A stretch of 64,000 bases of DNA from Hyposmocoma kahamanoa (GCF_003589595.1 NW_020653712.1:567629-631628); one strand, 5' to 3'. Positions 1 to 11,250 are shown, counted from the first letter of the stretch. Numbers and translations are program-made. Notes: generated from the sequence alone by a model not told the origin.

Positions 1-23
1 AATTGATGTTCTATTTTTAACCG

Positions 24-290
24 ACTTTAAAACAGGAGGAGGCTCTCATTTAGAATGTATTTTTTGTGTATAGGTATGTTACGCGATTGCTACAACATTT
101 TGTGAACCGATTTCGATGGTACTTTTTTTATTTGAAAAGGGATATCTTAGTAGTGGTCCTATTCAAATTTGAAGAAAATATTCTACCTCTAAGGGTGGCA
201 AATTAAATGATATATCCGGTTTACTGAATTTCATCCACGTTCCGTTAACAGATTTCAATATTTTTCATTTTGTAGTGAATTTTAGTAGCA
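24..290 (+). repeat. Dispersed repeat C (GAGGTCGGTTTTTT family)
   Basis: The copy begins AACCGACTTTAAAACAGGAGG, passes TATGTTACGCGAT and ends with a degenerate ACAGATTTCAATA. Other copies lie at about 2487-2765 (directly after exon 2 of the zinc-finger gene), 24035-24495, 25985-26240 (minus) and 34635-34685. Confidence 0.7.
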
Positions 291-490
291 TCAGAGCTCC
301 TTGTGAAAGGAAGTACTGCCAACTTACCTATTTCTGCCGCCAAGCTGTAATTTCACCATTACTGTGTTCCGGTTTCGAAGGGTAAGGGTGCTGGTGAAAT
401 TACAGGCATATGGGACTTGTCAACTTATGTCTCAGGGTGACGGGCGCAGTGGCAGTGCCCCTCAGATCTTTGCGATTTAATGCTTATGAC
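282..490 (+). repeat. SINE-like repeat 1, partial copy
   Basis: Family 1 runs from AGTAGCAGTAGAGCTCCTTG through GGGTAAGGGTGCTGGTGAAA and CAGGGTGACGGGCGCAGTGG to CGTCACTTGATATTATAAAA (about 300 bp, A-rich 3' end). This copy stops at GCGATTTAATGC. Confidence 0.75.
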
Positions 491-930
491 GTCTTTTTTT
501 TATTAAGCATATAATAATAATTATCTTTTTCCCACTGTTGGGCACGAATCTCCTATCAGGCAAGTACATATAATACCATCTATTGTTGATTACGACGTTT
601 TTACGAAATTAAATTGTGTACATGAAAAAGCCACGTTGAATATCTATTTAGTTCTACTACTCGTTAATAGATGACGTAGCATGATATATAGCATTTTATT
701 TTCTCGGAATGTAATAAGCAATTTGTATGACAAAGATAAGTAATGTTCTGCTATAAGCTTGTCACTCTTTTTCTAAAATTTTGCACTTTGGAAAATGTTG
801 TCCACAAAACCGTTATAGTCAGACGTCAAATATTTGTCAAATTATGAAAACAAAGGGTGAAAGTGTTGTATTTGTATTTATTTTTTCTGTATATTCAGCA
901 ATATTTAGTGGTTTTTATCAATAAAACATT

Positions 931-1854
931 ATGTCTATAACATTTTCGTTGTTGGGCGATGACTTGTATACTTACGATTACTTTGTTCAAGACGACGTTT
1001 GTCGATTTTGTTGGAACCAAAACGCAGATCAAGAAATCTTCATAAAATCTAGAGAAAACGACGTAGAAAAGAAAGATATGCTATATTATAAAATACAAGA
1101 TTGTTTAAACATCGAATTGAATGTAGGAAATTGGCCTAATTACCCAAATAAAGTCTGTATAGACTGTTGTACAAAAATCGAAAATTTTCACAACTTCAAG
1201 CATTTTTGTCAAGAAACTAACAGAAAACTCTATGAAATATTCAAAAATCATAATAGTAACACCACTACGGAACTACCGGTACCTAATCCAAATGTAAAAA
1301 TCGAAAAGACCGACGAATTTCCTAATTTAGATTTATCGAGAACAGATTCTTTCGATGGCTTCCTAGACAGCCTCCAAAACTCAGACCACGACTACATAAG
1401 CCAAGAAGACTATAAACCTATTAAGAAACACTTAAAAACGTCCAAATACAAACATAAACGCACATCTACTTACTGCAATATATGCCATACAGATTTGAAA
1501 TCTGATGAAAATTTTACTTCACACAATTCCAAATTCCATGGTGTTGAAAACAAAGATCAGTTTAAATGTTTCGGATGTGAGAAACGATTCAAAAGCCGTA
1601 AAACACGTCTTGGGCATGAAATAAACTTCTGCAAAGGCTTAAAGGATGGATATAAGTGTGCTACTTGCTTAAGATTTTTGCCTAAACGTAGAATGTATGA
1701 GGCACATATGAAGGACCATAGAGAGAATGAAAACGTAGAGCTCCCAGATGATTTGTTTAAATGTATAAAATGTTTTAAATTGTTCAAGTCGAAGGAGAAA
1801 TTGAAATGCCATATGATTGTACATGATGGGGAGAAAAAGAATTTTGTTTGCGAG
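931..1854 (+). CDS. Zinc-finger gene exon 1 (ZAD plus fingers 1-4)
   Basis: The exon encodes 308 residues and ends phase 0 at GAG|GTAAGT (intron starts 1855). The last four residues (FVCE) give the first cysteine of finger 5, whose second cysteine is supplied by exon 2. An open frame runs on for six codons into the intron before a stop, which is what an unspliced ORF search would report. Confidence 0.9.
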
Positions 1855-4800
1855 GTAAGTTTATTTTATCATTAAAACAACATTAACCCAAAGAGAAATT
1901 CCTTCTATCTGCCTGGATTTAAACCTCAGTTGTCATTGTTCAAGTGCTGGTGCTGCGTATGTATTGAGGAGAACCAATTTCCGAATAGTTTTATTATCAT
2001 TTAGATTATCTTTTCCATGGCTGACCATGCCTTAGCAGGTGCAGCATCTGGCACATTGCTTGACGTTGGTTCAAATCCAAGCAGACCAAAGTTAATTTTT
2101 TCTAAGTATTCTATCTATGTTTAATAATTATAACAAACTAGTTCAGAAATTTTACAAAAAATAATTGAATGTCATAGTCATGAAAGATCCTGACATTCGA
2201 TAAAACTTAATTAGATTATCCTTTTTTTAAATAAGTTCTAATTTAACTTATAAAAACCAAAACGGTAACTAAATCAGTCCAAGTAGTTTATATCATACCC
2301 TTGGAGCAATGACATCTTTGGTTCCTGCCTTAAACTACCCCTCTCCCCGCAGAGTTGCGGTCGCGTCTTCTCCCGCCAAGACTACCTTTACAAGCACAAA
2401 CTCACTCACACCGGTATTAAAGAACATGTTTGTCCACACTGTGGGTTCAGAGCTGCACAGAGGTCTTCACTCACCGTACACATCAGGTTTGTATGTCGTA
2501 GAGAATTCGACTGTATTTTTGTGTGTGTGTATGTTACGCGCTTACTCCGACATTCGTGAATCTATTTCGATGATTCTTATTTCATTCGAAAGGGAGTACC
2601 TCAGTGGTGATCCCATTAAAATTCGAAGAAAATATTCCACCTCTAAGTAGGGCAAATTAAGGGATGAATTCGGTTTATTGGATTTCATCCACTTTCCGGT
2701 GACAGATTTCAACAAAACTTGGCAAACATATGTTTCCACACACTTTTGAGGTCGGTTTTTTAAATGCTATATTCTTAGAGGATGTGAGGAATATATAAGC
2801 AGCGCCACGAGGCCGAAAACTCATTTTTAATAATAAAATATCTGTTTAGGTTACGTAGTAGTTCCTTTTTAAAGAATTAAGTGTAGTTTTAATTTATAAG
2901 ACTGTATTATTAACTACACTACACCAATATGCATGCATTATTATTTGCCTAGGTTGACCTTTCCCCTTTTCTTTCTTTCATTCATTCATTCATGCGATGA
3001 TATTTTCCCACCTTTAGAAAACACACTGGCGAGCGCCCATACAGCTGTGACATGTGCCCTCAGCGCTGCGTGTCCAGCTCTAATCTGCGCGCGCATCGGC
3101 GGAGGCATCTCGGTGTTAAACAGTATGAGGTATGCTTTAACAGTGTAGTCGGGTGTTTAGTACCTATTGGTACAACGGATGTCGCATCGAGTACCAAATA
3201 GTTATTTTTAATACAGTTGTTCAAAACGTGGTATTTTTCGCACTACAAATCGTGCGGAAAGTTGGATTTCTCGCACTAGTGCTTTTTACTTTTCCATTTT
3301 TGTTTTAATTTACTGTTGTTTTAAGTCTTAAACATAGAACTAAAGAAGTTGTATATTTATTTAATATTTATGTGCTTTGTGACGTACATAAGTCATTCGT
3401 CATTAAAACTTATATTTATTTACAAATACTATATAATGAACGTATCGAGTGGAGGTCCACAGTCTCTGCCTACCCCTGAATTGGTCACAGGCGAGATTTT
3501 TATGTATATATTTATTTGTTCTATGTATTACAGATAAATTGTATCTCACTACCGTGCACGGGTTCCTAAAGAAGTTTAAACAAAAGTACCAGGACTTCAT
3601 AATAAGAAAAGTGGTTACAGACCGATATTACAGAAAATAAACAAAAACAGCACGTTAGAACTAGATTTCCATAGACTTAACTAATGGTTGCAGTGCAGTG
3701 GTTGTATTTCATTATTTAAATTTACTAGCAGAAAATGAGTTTTGTTTAAATACTGTTTTATTGTACTTTCAATGTAGTTTTTTCGCAAATGTATTAAAAA
3801 ACGTCGTTTGATACACGTGCGGATTTGTCATTTTATTAATTTATCATTTTTAATTTTTTATCATTAATAATGACTAACTTTCCGCACTTATATCAAAAAT
3901 AACTATTTTGTAACTAATTTGTTTTACATTTGACGAGCTGCAATTTACCAATACTACTCTAATTTCTAGTGATAATAAACAAATCAACTAGATGGCGCTT
4001 ATTGCACAGATTTTTATGGATAGTGCCGGCTTTTATTTATATATTTATTTTGTTTAGGTTTAGCGACATTTACTCATATTAGGAAGCGTTAATTTGTAAA
4101 TTAGTTTGTAACAAACAATGCCATCTATTGACACGCGATGAGCGATTTCAGAACTTTAAAACGCTCCCCTGTAAACTTGGCAATTTCGACATACGATACT
4201 TTATGTAGGAGGGGTCGATTTGTCAAAGTTCAGAACGTAATTTTAGCTCATAATCGATATTTGAATAATATTACAAGGAAAAAAGACTGACTGCACCTGA
4301 CTGAGGGAAGAAAAGCTTTTATAGATTTCCCATAGATGGCGCTACGGCAAAAGTCGTTGAAAACAAAAAATAAAGATCTGCAACAAGCAACAAGAAAAAT
4401 TCATAAGATCCGCTAGTTCGTTCCGTGGCTTAGTTGGCATAGCGTCTGGCACGGTTTGCTTTAAGACATTGGCTCGAATCCAGCCGATTCCTTCGAAGGT
4501 TTTTTTTTTTCTTTGTATTAATAATTATAACAATCTAGTGGAGTAATGCATTGACTTACAAATAAATGGACGACGGGTCTAATACAAAAACCACGAAAAA
4601 AATGTCCCAGGTCAACCTATTCGAAATTTAAATTGTAATGTCATCGCAGTATCGCGCTGTCAGTCGAACAAATGAAGACTAAAGCGGAGTTTGGCGCTCT
4701 GTATACGATTTTAGCGCCTTACAAGTGCGGACACTTTTTAGCGCGGACCCGACGTCCATATAATTGTAAGTCAATGGAGTAATGTCACAAAAATAATAGA

Positions 4801-6055
4801 ATATCAAGTCAATAAAAATTTAAGTACAGTGAATAGCAACATCTTTCGCTGTAAAGGTACCTAACTGGGTGACGAAATACTTTCATAGATTTCCCATAGA
4901 TGGCGCTACAGCTAAAAAGTCGTTGAAAAACCAAGTACAAAGATACGACAACAAGCACATAGAAAAATTCGTGAGGTCCGCTGGTTTGTTCCGTTGCTTA
5001 GTTGGTATAGCCTCTGACACGGTTTGCTAGAAGACGTCGGTCTGAATCCGGCCGGTTCGAAGGAATTTTTTTTCTAAGTGTTCGATCTTTGTATTAATAA
5101 TTATAATAAACTGTTTTGTTAGAACAAATTTCTTATCTGTGAAAATGTTATTATTGCTTAATATTAACATCAAATTTCGATTTGATTATGACATTCAAAT
5201 CTCGAGTATCTCTGAAAAACAAGACAATTTGCTTCGACCTCAATTCTAATATCAGTCGAGATTAAGTTTTATTCGAAATAAAATGTCAATAGCACACAAT
5301 TTTGGCAAATGTCACACGTCACTTGATACCGAACGATATGATAGTTGGGGCCGACTCTAGTTTGTCTATGAATTAAATAAAAACTACGGTTGTGTGACAG
5401 GCGTAAGAAAAGTTCAAATACTCGTACTTTAATGCCTTTCATTATGTAATAGTTACATAAACTACTATTGTGTCATTCCTTAGCCGAACAATGTCGTTAT
5501 ATACTTTTGGAAGTTTTTGATCCAGCAAAACAGTTTTTCCCGCTTGTCCTCCAGTGAATCGCCTTAAAACTATCGCTTGCCGCAGGCCAGTCAACCCGTG
5601 ACTATGAAAAGTAACTCATACTGTGGTAAAAAACCTGTAATTAGTGATAATAATGTAATTAAGCTTTTCATTTTCAGTGCAAAATTTGCTCAAAAAAATT
5701 CGGCTACAAAATAAGTCTAGAAGAGCACGTAGCCAACACACATGAGCGCGCACAAAACCATACTTGTCAAATATGTGGAACTACGTACAGCAGAGTTCGA
5801 GGGCTGCGAAGACATCTCTTGGCGAAGCACGGGACCAAGGTAACGAAAATTGGCAAAAACGTCCGGATAATGGAACAAAACGATCAGATTTCGGAACAAA
5901 ATGGAAACAATTTGCAACAAAACGGAAATAATTTGCAACAAAACGACCAAATTTTGGAACAAAATGGACATAATATGGAAAATGCTCAGATTTTAGAACA
6001 AAATGATACTATAAATGAGCAGAGTTTAACGGCGAATTTGCAATTTCAGTCATAG
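931..6055 (+). CDS. ZAD-domain C2H2 zinc-finger protein, four exons
   Basis: This is a probable nuclear DNA-binding protein of the insect ZAD zinc-finger family. Exons are 931-1854, 2353-2486, 3018-3129 and about 5678-6055; every junction is GT-AG and the phases agree, giving about 515 residues. The N-terminus carries the ZAD cysteines C24, C27, C76 and C79; in this family the domain mediates dimerisation. An acidic linker with few motifs follows (about 95-180). Nine C2H2-type fingers come next: four in exon 1 (from about residue 182, the second ending H-x-C like), one split across exons 1/2, one across 2/3, one in exon 3, one that begins at the exon 3/4 junction, and one in exon 4. TGxKxH/TGERPY-type linkers join the middle fingers. 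The C-terminal ~55 residues are an E/Q/N-rich imperfect repeat (EQN, LQQN). The start is the first ATG after an A+T-rich leader. DNA target and biological role cannot be read from sequence. Confidence 0.9.
2353..2486 (+). CDS. Zinc-finger gene exon 2 (finger 5 end, finger 6 start)
   Basis: The acceptor is CCCCGCAG|AGTTGC, and the first codons, S-C-G-R-V-F, complete a C-x2-C finger with exon 1. The exon has 134 bases and ends with two bases of a split arginine codon at CATCAG|GTTTGT. It encodes the H-x3-H of finger 5, a TGIKEH linker and most of finger 6. The base composition is clearly richer in G+C than the flanks. Confidence 0.85.
2487..2765 (+). repeat. Dispersed repeat C in intron 2 of the zinc-finger gene
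   Basis: It shares TGTATGTTACGCG, TTCGAAAGGGAGTAC, CACTTTCCGGTGACAGATTT and TTTTGAGGTCGGTTTTTTAA with the 24.0-24.5 kb copy. It starts within a few bases of the exon 2 donor. Confidence 0.7.
3018..3129 (+). CDS. Zinc-finger gene exon 3 (finger 7)
   Basis: The acceptor is CACCTTTAG|A and the donor GAG|GTATGC. One base completes the split arginine, and 37 codons follow. They encode the last histidine of finger 6, the canonical linker HTGERPY, and a complete finger with C-x2-C (CDMC) and H-x4-H. The ending YE leads into the CKIC of exon 4. Confidence 0.85.
3145..4015 (+). repeat. Dispersed repeat E in intron 3
   Basis: Blocks GTACCAAATAGTTATTTTTA (3199) and AACTAATTTGTTTTACATTTG...CTAGATGGCGCTTATT (3915-4000) match one continuous run at 8100-8262. 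The repeat is split here by unrelated sequence. Confidence 0.55.
4290..5125 (+). repeat. tRNA-derived SINE family 2, two copies head to tail
   Basis: The family runs from TTTCATAGATTTCCCATAGATGGCGCTAC, with a tRNA-like block (TTAGTTGGTATAGC as A box, GGTTCGAATCC as B box), to TTTGTATTAATAATTATAA. The first copy is interrupted by the 228-bp MITE. The second begins near 4850. Confidence 0.75.
4549..4776. mobile_element. 228-bp MITE, copy 1, with 8-bp target duplication
   Basis: It begins CATTGACTTACAA and ends with the complement. Inverted ends extend about 28 bp with a few mismatches. The perfect duplication GAGTAATG is at 4541-4548 and 4777-4784. It is inserted in a tRNA-derived SINE inside intron 3 of the zinc-finger gene. 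It has no coding capacity. Confidence 0.9.
5678..6055 (+). CDS. Zinc-finger gene terminal exon (fingers 8-9, Q/N-rich tail)
   Basis: The acceptor is TTTTCATTTTCAG|TGC. The exon gives CKIC...H-x4-H and CQIC...H-x4-H fingers, then a tail rich in E, Q and N, and a TAG at 6053-6055. The exact first base (5678 or 5679) is uncertain by one: a 378-base exon keeps the frame, so I chose 5678. An A-run at about 5693-5699 should be checked for an indel. An ATTAAA polyadenylation signal follows at 6101-6106. Confidence 0.8.
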   Translation, partial: CKICSKKFGYKISLEEHVANTHERAQNHTCQICGTTYSRVRGLRRHLLAKHGTKVTKIGKNVRIMEQNDQISEQNGNNLQQNGNNLQQNDQILEQNGHNMENAQILEQNDTINEQSLTANLQFQS

Positions 6056-6100
6056 TTAACTCCGTAATATATTGAATGTTTCTTAAATATATACATATTT

Positions 6101-6106
6101 ATTAAA
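6101..6106 (+). terminator. Likely polyadenylation signal of zinc-finger gene
   Basis: ATTAAA, the common variant signal, lies 46 bases after the stop codon and is followed by a T-rich stretch. Confidence 0.5.
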
Positions 6107-6137
6107 ACAAATTGTTTTTGTTTTATTTTTATTATAA

Positions 6138-6200
6138 CTGCCTCTGTGGCCGAATGGTTACCATCCTGGTCTGTCACGCAGAGGTCTCGGCTTCTTTGTA
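6138..6200 (+). repeat. tRNA-like SINE family 4 fragment
   Basis: CTGTGGCCGAATGGTTACCA with GCAGAGGTCTCGGC, just downstream of the zinc-finger gene. Confidence 0.6.
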
Positions 6201-6552
6201 ACTTTGTTAGTAACAATAGAAAACTTAATACTATGTTAGTAAATTATATTTAAAAAAAAAAAGAAATAATAGAAATCAACATAGGTATGGGCAACTAGAA
6301 TTCATGTCACCAGCCCTTCTTGGTGACATAAATTCTTGTCCAGTGGCACAATATCGGACACGCTACAACCTCCTATACGGTGTTCAGAAAGCTGTTACAG
6401 CCACGCATCCTGCTCATGGTCGACGAAACGCGTTTTGCAAGCCTAACGTATTCTATTATAAACGTATAGATATCGGGGTGTTCACACGATATATTTTCAT
6501 GCGCAATGCACGCAGATGGATCCACGTGTGACGGTGTGACCTCCTTGCATCG

Positions 6553-6801
6553 TCATCCCAACTTTTTATCGCTTTTCTCCGGTTCCTGGCCACTCGTATC
6601 TAAATTTAAATTTTGAATTGTTCCATAGCTCTTTTGCCTCGTATTCTGATTTTGTTTCGTTCCACCGTCATTCCCTGCTCGATCGCGACACCGTACTTGT
6701 GTCGACGACACGTATTTGTGTTTTGTAAATATGGAATCGAGCGGCTTCGCTGACCTGCGCCAGTGTGAGTTGAGCCTTACGCTGGCCGTTACTAAAGACA
6801 C
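6553..6801 (-). CDS. Hydrophilic open segment, doubtful gene
   Basis: 82 codons ending in a charged tail (GQEPEKSDKKLG), with higher G+C than its surroundings. Two other frames are also partly open. There is no clear acceptor in the same phase. The downstream 6300-6540 has a repeat-like look. It may be a decayed mobile-element gene. Confidence 0.2.
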   Translation of the reverse strand: MSLVTASVRLNSHWRRSAKPLDSIFTKHKYVSSTQVRCRDRAGNDGGTKQNQNTRQKSYGTIQNLNLDTSGQEPEKSDKKLG

Positions 6802-7599
6802 CCCAAATCAGATATGCACGTCAAAGTATATTTAATAGAATTATAATTAAAACTCACAAATAAGATATTTACAATTTTTATTTATTTTCAATAATATAAT
6901 TCACATTTAGAACAAAAATAAAAATTTCTCTATACTTAATTCACTATTTCTACGTTTAGAAACATGCAAAGAGATAAATTACAATACAGGGGAAATATTA
7001 ATGTACAGTTCGTGTAGCTTAGCGTTTATTTTTTCTTTCGGATTCTGAAATCGTGTTTTGCCATCAATGTTCTTGTAGTCAGTAGAAGGAATTATTATTT
7101 TTTAAATCTCAATATATCGAGGGTCCGGCACTATGTTGCATTTAAGTGTGTATCTTTTTTACCCTGTATGCTTAATCTAGATTCACAATGAACATTTAAA
7201 AAATGTGTTCACCCGGAATTTCTGTATTGTTACGCCTCAGTACTATATTACTATCATCATATATAACAAGTTTCGTTCCATGATTTTTTACTAAATTTGA
7301 TAAATTTACCACAAATGAACTTTTAAGTTGTACCATCTGACATGTTTTAGATCTGTAATTGGTAGTAAGGTGGTAAAGTTCTAACGTACAAGTATTCTCC
7401 TTTTGTGCGATAGTGCTTTACCGAAATACAAATTACAAAATACACATAAAATCATAGGGCAAGATAATAAGGACGAGTTACGGAGTATTGTTTCGAAACG
7501 TCAATAGAAAAAGAATTGTCACATAATAGTCAGTAGGTACATTAAAAAAAGTATTTGTTTGAAGTGTATTTTACAACGAAAGTAGGTATTTAAAATATC

Positions 7600-7862
7600 A
7601 ATTGGACGTAGTTGAACAAAAAGGATCCAATGCACATCCAGTCACCTTCGAAATATGGCAGTTTGAAGTTTAAAAGTGTTTCTCGCTCTTGTTTTATTTT
7701 CAAAATGTATAATGTCATGTAACTCCAGGTATATTTATTTATGTTTATGTGTTGGATTTTTTTTACTGATCTAATAAGAGTTTAGACTTTGAACCGTTTG
7801 GTACATATAACATATTTTGTTAATTTTATGGATTGGCTCCTTTTTGCTTAACTACGTCCAAT
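7600..7862. mobile_element. 263-bp MITE with ~33-bp inverted ends
   Basis: AATTGGACGTAGTTGAACAA at 7600 pairs with the complement ending near 7862, continuing through AAAAGGATCCAAT / AAAAGGAGCCAAT. It has no coding capacity. Confidence 0.65.
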
Positions 7863-8099
7863 TACAAAATACATTTTTAGGGAGTAATTGAAATACAAAA
7901 TACGTATTTGTATTTTAAATACGTATTTCAATTAGGCTACACCTATCACCGTTTAGAGCGATCTATTTAAATATTTTTATTTTTGTACGAAAGTAAAATA
8001 TGATGGAACGATTAAAAGTTATGCAATGAAAGTTGTTGCTTCTGATGTTACTAATATCAAGGACCAATAACCCAAAAGGACTGCTGACTGCGATACAAC

Positions 8100-8262
8100 A
8101 TACCGTAATCTGGTATTTAGTACTTACTGGTGCAACAGATGTCGCGACGTGCACCAAATAGCTATTTTTGTAACTAATTTGTTTTACACTGACAAGCTGT
8201 AATTTGTCAAAGCTACTCTTATTTCTAGTGATAACAAACAAATGAACTAGATGGCGATTAAA
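8100..8262 (+). repeat. Dispersed repeat E, compact copy
   Basis: GTATTTAGTACTTACTGGTGC through TTTCTAGTGATAACAAACAA to AACTAGATGGCG. Confidence 0.55.
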
Positions 8263-8424
8263 GAAACATTAGGTGAACACGAATCTTTTTCCTAATGTGT
8301 GTGGGACTAAGTAGAAATCTTGCGTAAAAACGTAGCTCAAATTACGTGCAACACATTTCAAATGTCATATTTGTGCCTCCACCAAGAGTTTAACATTCAT
8401 TGTTGAAGTTACTGACATCCATGG

Positions 8425-8770
8425 AAAAAAAATTGTATGGCAGCGTCCCCAGTCATCACAAGAGGAAATAAGTCGACTGCGTAAAGTATCTATATGGCAA
8501 ATTATGCAGTGTCACCTAGAGGTCTTAGGAACTTAAAAGAAAGTCTTTAGCGACCGCGTAAAGCATTTATATGACAAATAGTGCAGCTCCCTTAGTCGCC
8601 TTAAGAACTTAAAAGGAAATCATTAGCAACTGCGTAAAGTAATTATATGGCAAATGGTGCACCATCCCTAGTCGTCAAAAGAACTTAAATGATCACTAGA
8701 GACTTCCATTTAAGCCCTTGACATTGCTACGAGAACTGCATAATTTGCCATACGCCTTTTACGGTGTTGT
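8425..8770. repeat. 76-bp tandem repeat with an inverted flank
   Basis: GCGTAAAG recurs at 8480, 8556 and 8632, each followed by TATATGGCAAAT or similar and GTGCAG/GTGCAC. At 8734-8768 the core returns in inverse orientation (AACTGCATAATTTGCCATAC). Confidence 0.75.
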
Positions 8771-9363
8771 TATAGACTTAAGCATTATAAATGTTTGGTG
8801 GATGTACCGGGCGTTAAGAGCATTAAGTTTTCATTTCTAAATTTGACAGTATATCATTGCAGTTGATTCTCTAGTAGTCACTTCGCACATTAGTTACTAA
8901 ACACGATATTTATCACAAAATACAACACAACCATTTTATTCATGATATATTTTAAATGTAGGGCCTGTGTTTTCGTTAATGGACAAACGCGCCGGGATCA
9001 CGGGTTACAAGGAAAAATCCTTGTTTTGTCTCCGTTATTTTTTTAAATGGAAAATTGTTAGTATCATCTAGATATTATTGCTCGCGGTATCACATGACGA
9101 AGAAGATTCTACGCTGGCATATCGCTCTTTAAAATGTTATTGTTTTTTATGAAGATCGGATTCAAGTGTATACGATCTAGCGATTTATTGAATCGATTCA
9201 TTTCAATGCGAATGTTTAAGTAAATCGATTCAACGTTATGGCGAATCGAATCATCCAGATCGTATTCATAATTTAAACAAAATAATCTCTTTCTGAACCC
9301 CTATTTTATATTGCCCTGCAAGAAAGACAGTTTGGCAATATCGAAGTGCATTAAGTCTACAAT

Positions 9364-9675
9364 ATTTTTTTTATAACATCAAGTGACTGGGCAAACAAAT
9401 CGTGCTCCTGATGGTAAGCTACACGCCTGTCCATGACAATGACAGTGCCATTCAGAGCTTTAAATTGCAAAGATCTGAGGGGCACTGCCACGGCGCCCGT
9501 CACCCTAAGACATAAGTTGACAAGTCCCATGTGCCTGCAATTTCTCCAGCACCCCTACCTTTCAAAACGGAACACAGTAATGTTGACATTGCTGCTTGGC
9601 GGCAGAAATAGGTGAGGTGGTAGTACGTCTCTGGACAAATTCTTTCACAAACAGCTCTACTGCTGCTAAAACTGG
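9364..9675 (-). repeat. SINE-like repeat 1
   Basis: Near full-length minus copy, from the TTTTTTATAACATCAAGTGA end to CAGCTCTACTGCTGCTAAAA. Confidence 0.85.
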
Positions 9676-10007
9676 AGCTAAACTGCTATTTGGCTAAATG
9701 AAAATCGTAACTTACTGAAGCCAAAAAGGTTGGCAAAATTGTTTTTTTTTATCGAAATTAGTTTTGAAACGATTTTGATGAGATCGATTGAAGAGCATAT
9801 GATCCGATCTGAGGATCGGTTCAGAGGCAATTGATCCATTACGATACAAAAAATCGATTCAAAGCAAAAAATCGTGCATCCCTAGTGCTTGAACCGGGGG
9901 AGTCTGGACTGGATTTAACGGTAATAATAACCGTAGCATGATACGTTGGGCGTAACGTGGTTCGGTGTTTGGAATAATTAGTTTTTCTGTAAACAGCTTA
10001 GTAAGTG

Positions 10008-10318
10008 TTAGTAACAGTAGAGCTCCTTGTGATAGAGTTCGTCCAGGGAAGTACTGCCACCTTACCTATTTCTGTCGCCAAACAGTAATGCTAGCATTAC
10101 TGTGTTCCAGTTTTGAAGGGTAAAGGTGCTGGTGAAATTACTGGCACATGGGACTTGTCAACTTATGTCGCAGGGTGACGGGCGCAGTGGCAGTGCCCCT
10201 CAGATCTTTGCGATTTAAAGCTCTGAGTGGCACTGCAACTGTTATGGACAGGCGTGTCGCTTACCATCAGGGGCACGACTTGTTCGTCCCGTCACTTGAT
10301 ATTATACAAAAAACCTGT
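10008..10318 (+). repeat. SINE-like repeat 1
   Basis: Near full-length plus copy ending CACTTGATATTATACAAAAA. Confidence 0.85.
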
Positions 10319-11040
10319 TATCAACGGAAAGCTATTAAATTCAAGTAAATTAAAATGTTACTCCGCGATTCCAGTGAATATAAAATTTTTGTGTTGAATA
10401 TTTTTGCATGTACCTTTATCAATTTTAATTTTTCGTCCAACCGTCAAACAGCCAGCAACTGAGAATTTCTCGTGAAGAGGAGAAACACGTGTCGGGTATA
10501 TTCTTGATTGTGGTATTTGTAATATTTGTATTTGTGGTATCATTAAAAAAATGTTAATCGCAAATGCAGCAATTTTGCACGATTTAACCGCCACTGGGTT
10601 CGCGGAGTAGTAGAGTAATTAATTTACTTCCATTTTTATTAATATGGATTTCCGAAAAGTAATGCCTGAATCTAATTATTTAAACGTAGAATATGTCGAG
10701 ATATGCGAGGCAACTCCCAATAAGTGTATGTATTTTCATGAAATGAATTCTTTTTTGTTTTTTTTTCATCATACTAAGTGATGAAACGAACACGACCAAT
10801 TGACGGTTTCCCAACATCTTTCGTCGGTGTTGTGAAGAAAGCGTAAGCGTAGATGTTTAAGGTTATAACGACTGTTTTAAAATATTTACGTCAAAACATT
10901 TGGAAACGGGAATAAACGCGTTTAATTACGAATAGGTATTTTTCACACCTACCTAGTTTCCCGACGTTTCGGCCCGGTTGCACTGGCCTAGGTCACGGAC
11001 TGACGTCAGTTTCTAAATATTAGTACAATGCAACGCGAAA

Positions 11041-11250
11041 GTTTAAAAGTATATATTTACGTCATGCTTTAAAATTAAATTTTTAATTATAAACAAAATT
11101 GAATTTTAAAACGGGGCGTAAACACTTTAAAATAGTTGTTAAAACCTAAAACATTTCGCTTTGTTTTAAAATTCAATTTTGGTTTTAATTAAAAATTGAT
11201 TGTTAAAACATAACGTTAATATTTTAAAACTGTCGAGTCGTTGAAACCTA
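11041..11250. repeat. A+T-rich foldback
   Basis: AAAATTGAATTTTAAAAC near 11095 is opposed by GTTTTAAAATTCAATTTT near 11163. Related sequence occurs at 53745-53800. Confidence 0.45.

Larger units (their letters stand above)
6200..9360. other. Intergenic, no supported gene
   Basis: Apart from the doubtful minus frame at 6553-6801 and the listed MITE and repeats, I see only A+T-rich unique-looking sequence with short chance frames. Confidence 0.6.

Noticed and set aside
1557..1787. Minus-strand frame inside zinc-finger exon 1
   Set aside because: Shadow of the coding strand.
5465..5630. Minus-strand open stretch with RRFTGGQAGKTVLL
   Set aside because: It suggests a nucleotide-binding loop at first sight, but it is short, lies in a zinc-finger intron and matches no helicase block I can name.
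5679..5705. Frameshift in the last zinc-finger exon
   Set aside because: Base counting around the A-run is uncertain by one, and an in-frame reading restores finger 8 exactly, so I did not call a disrupted gene.
9770..9885. hAT-type end AAAATCGTGCATCCCTAG
   Set aside because: The matching opposite terminus and target duplication could not be found, so no element was drawn.
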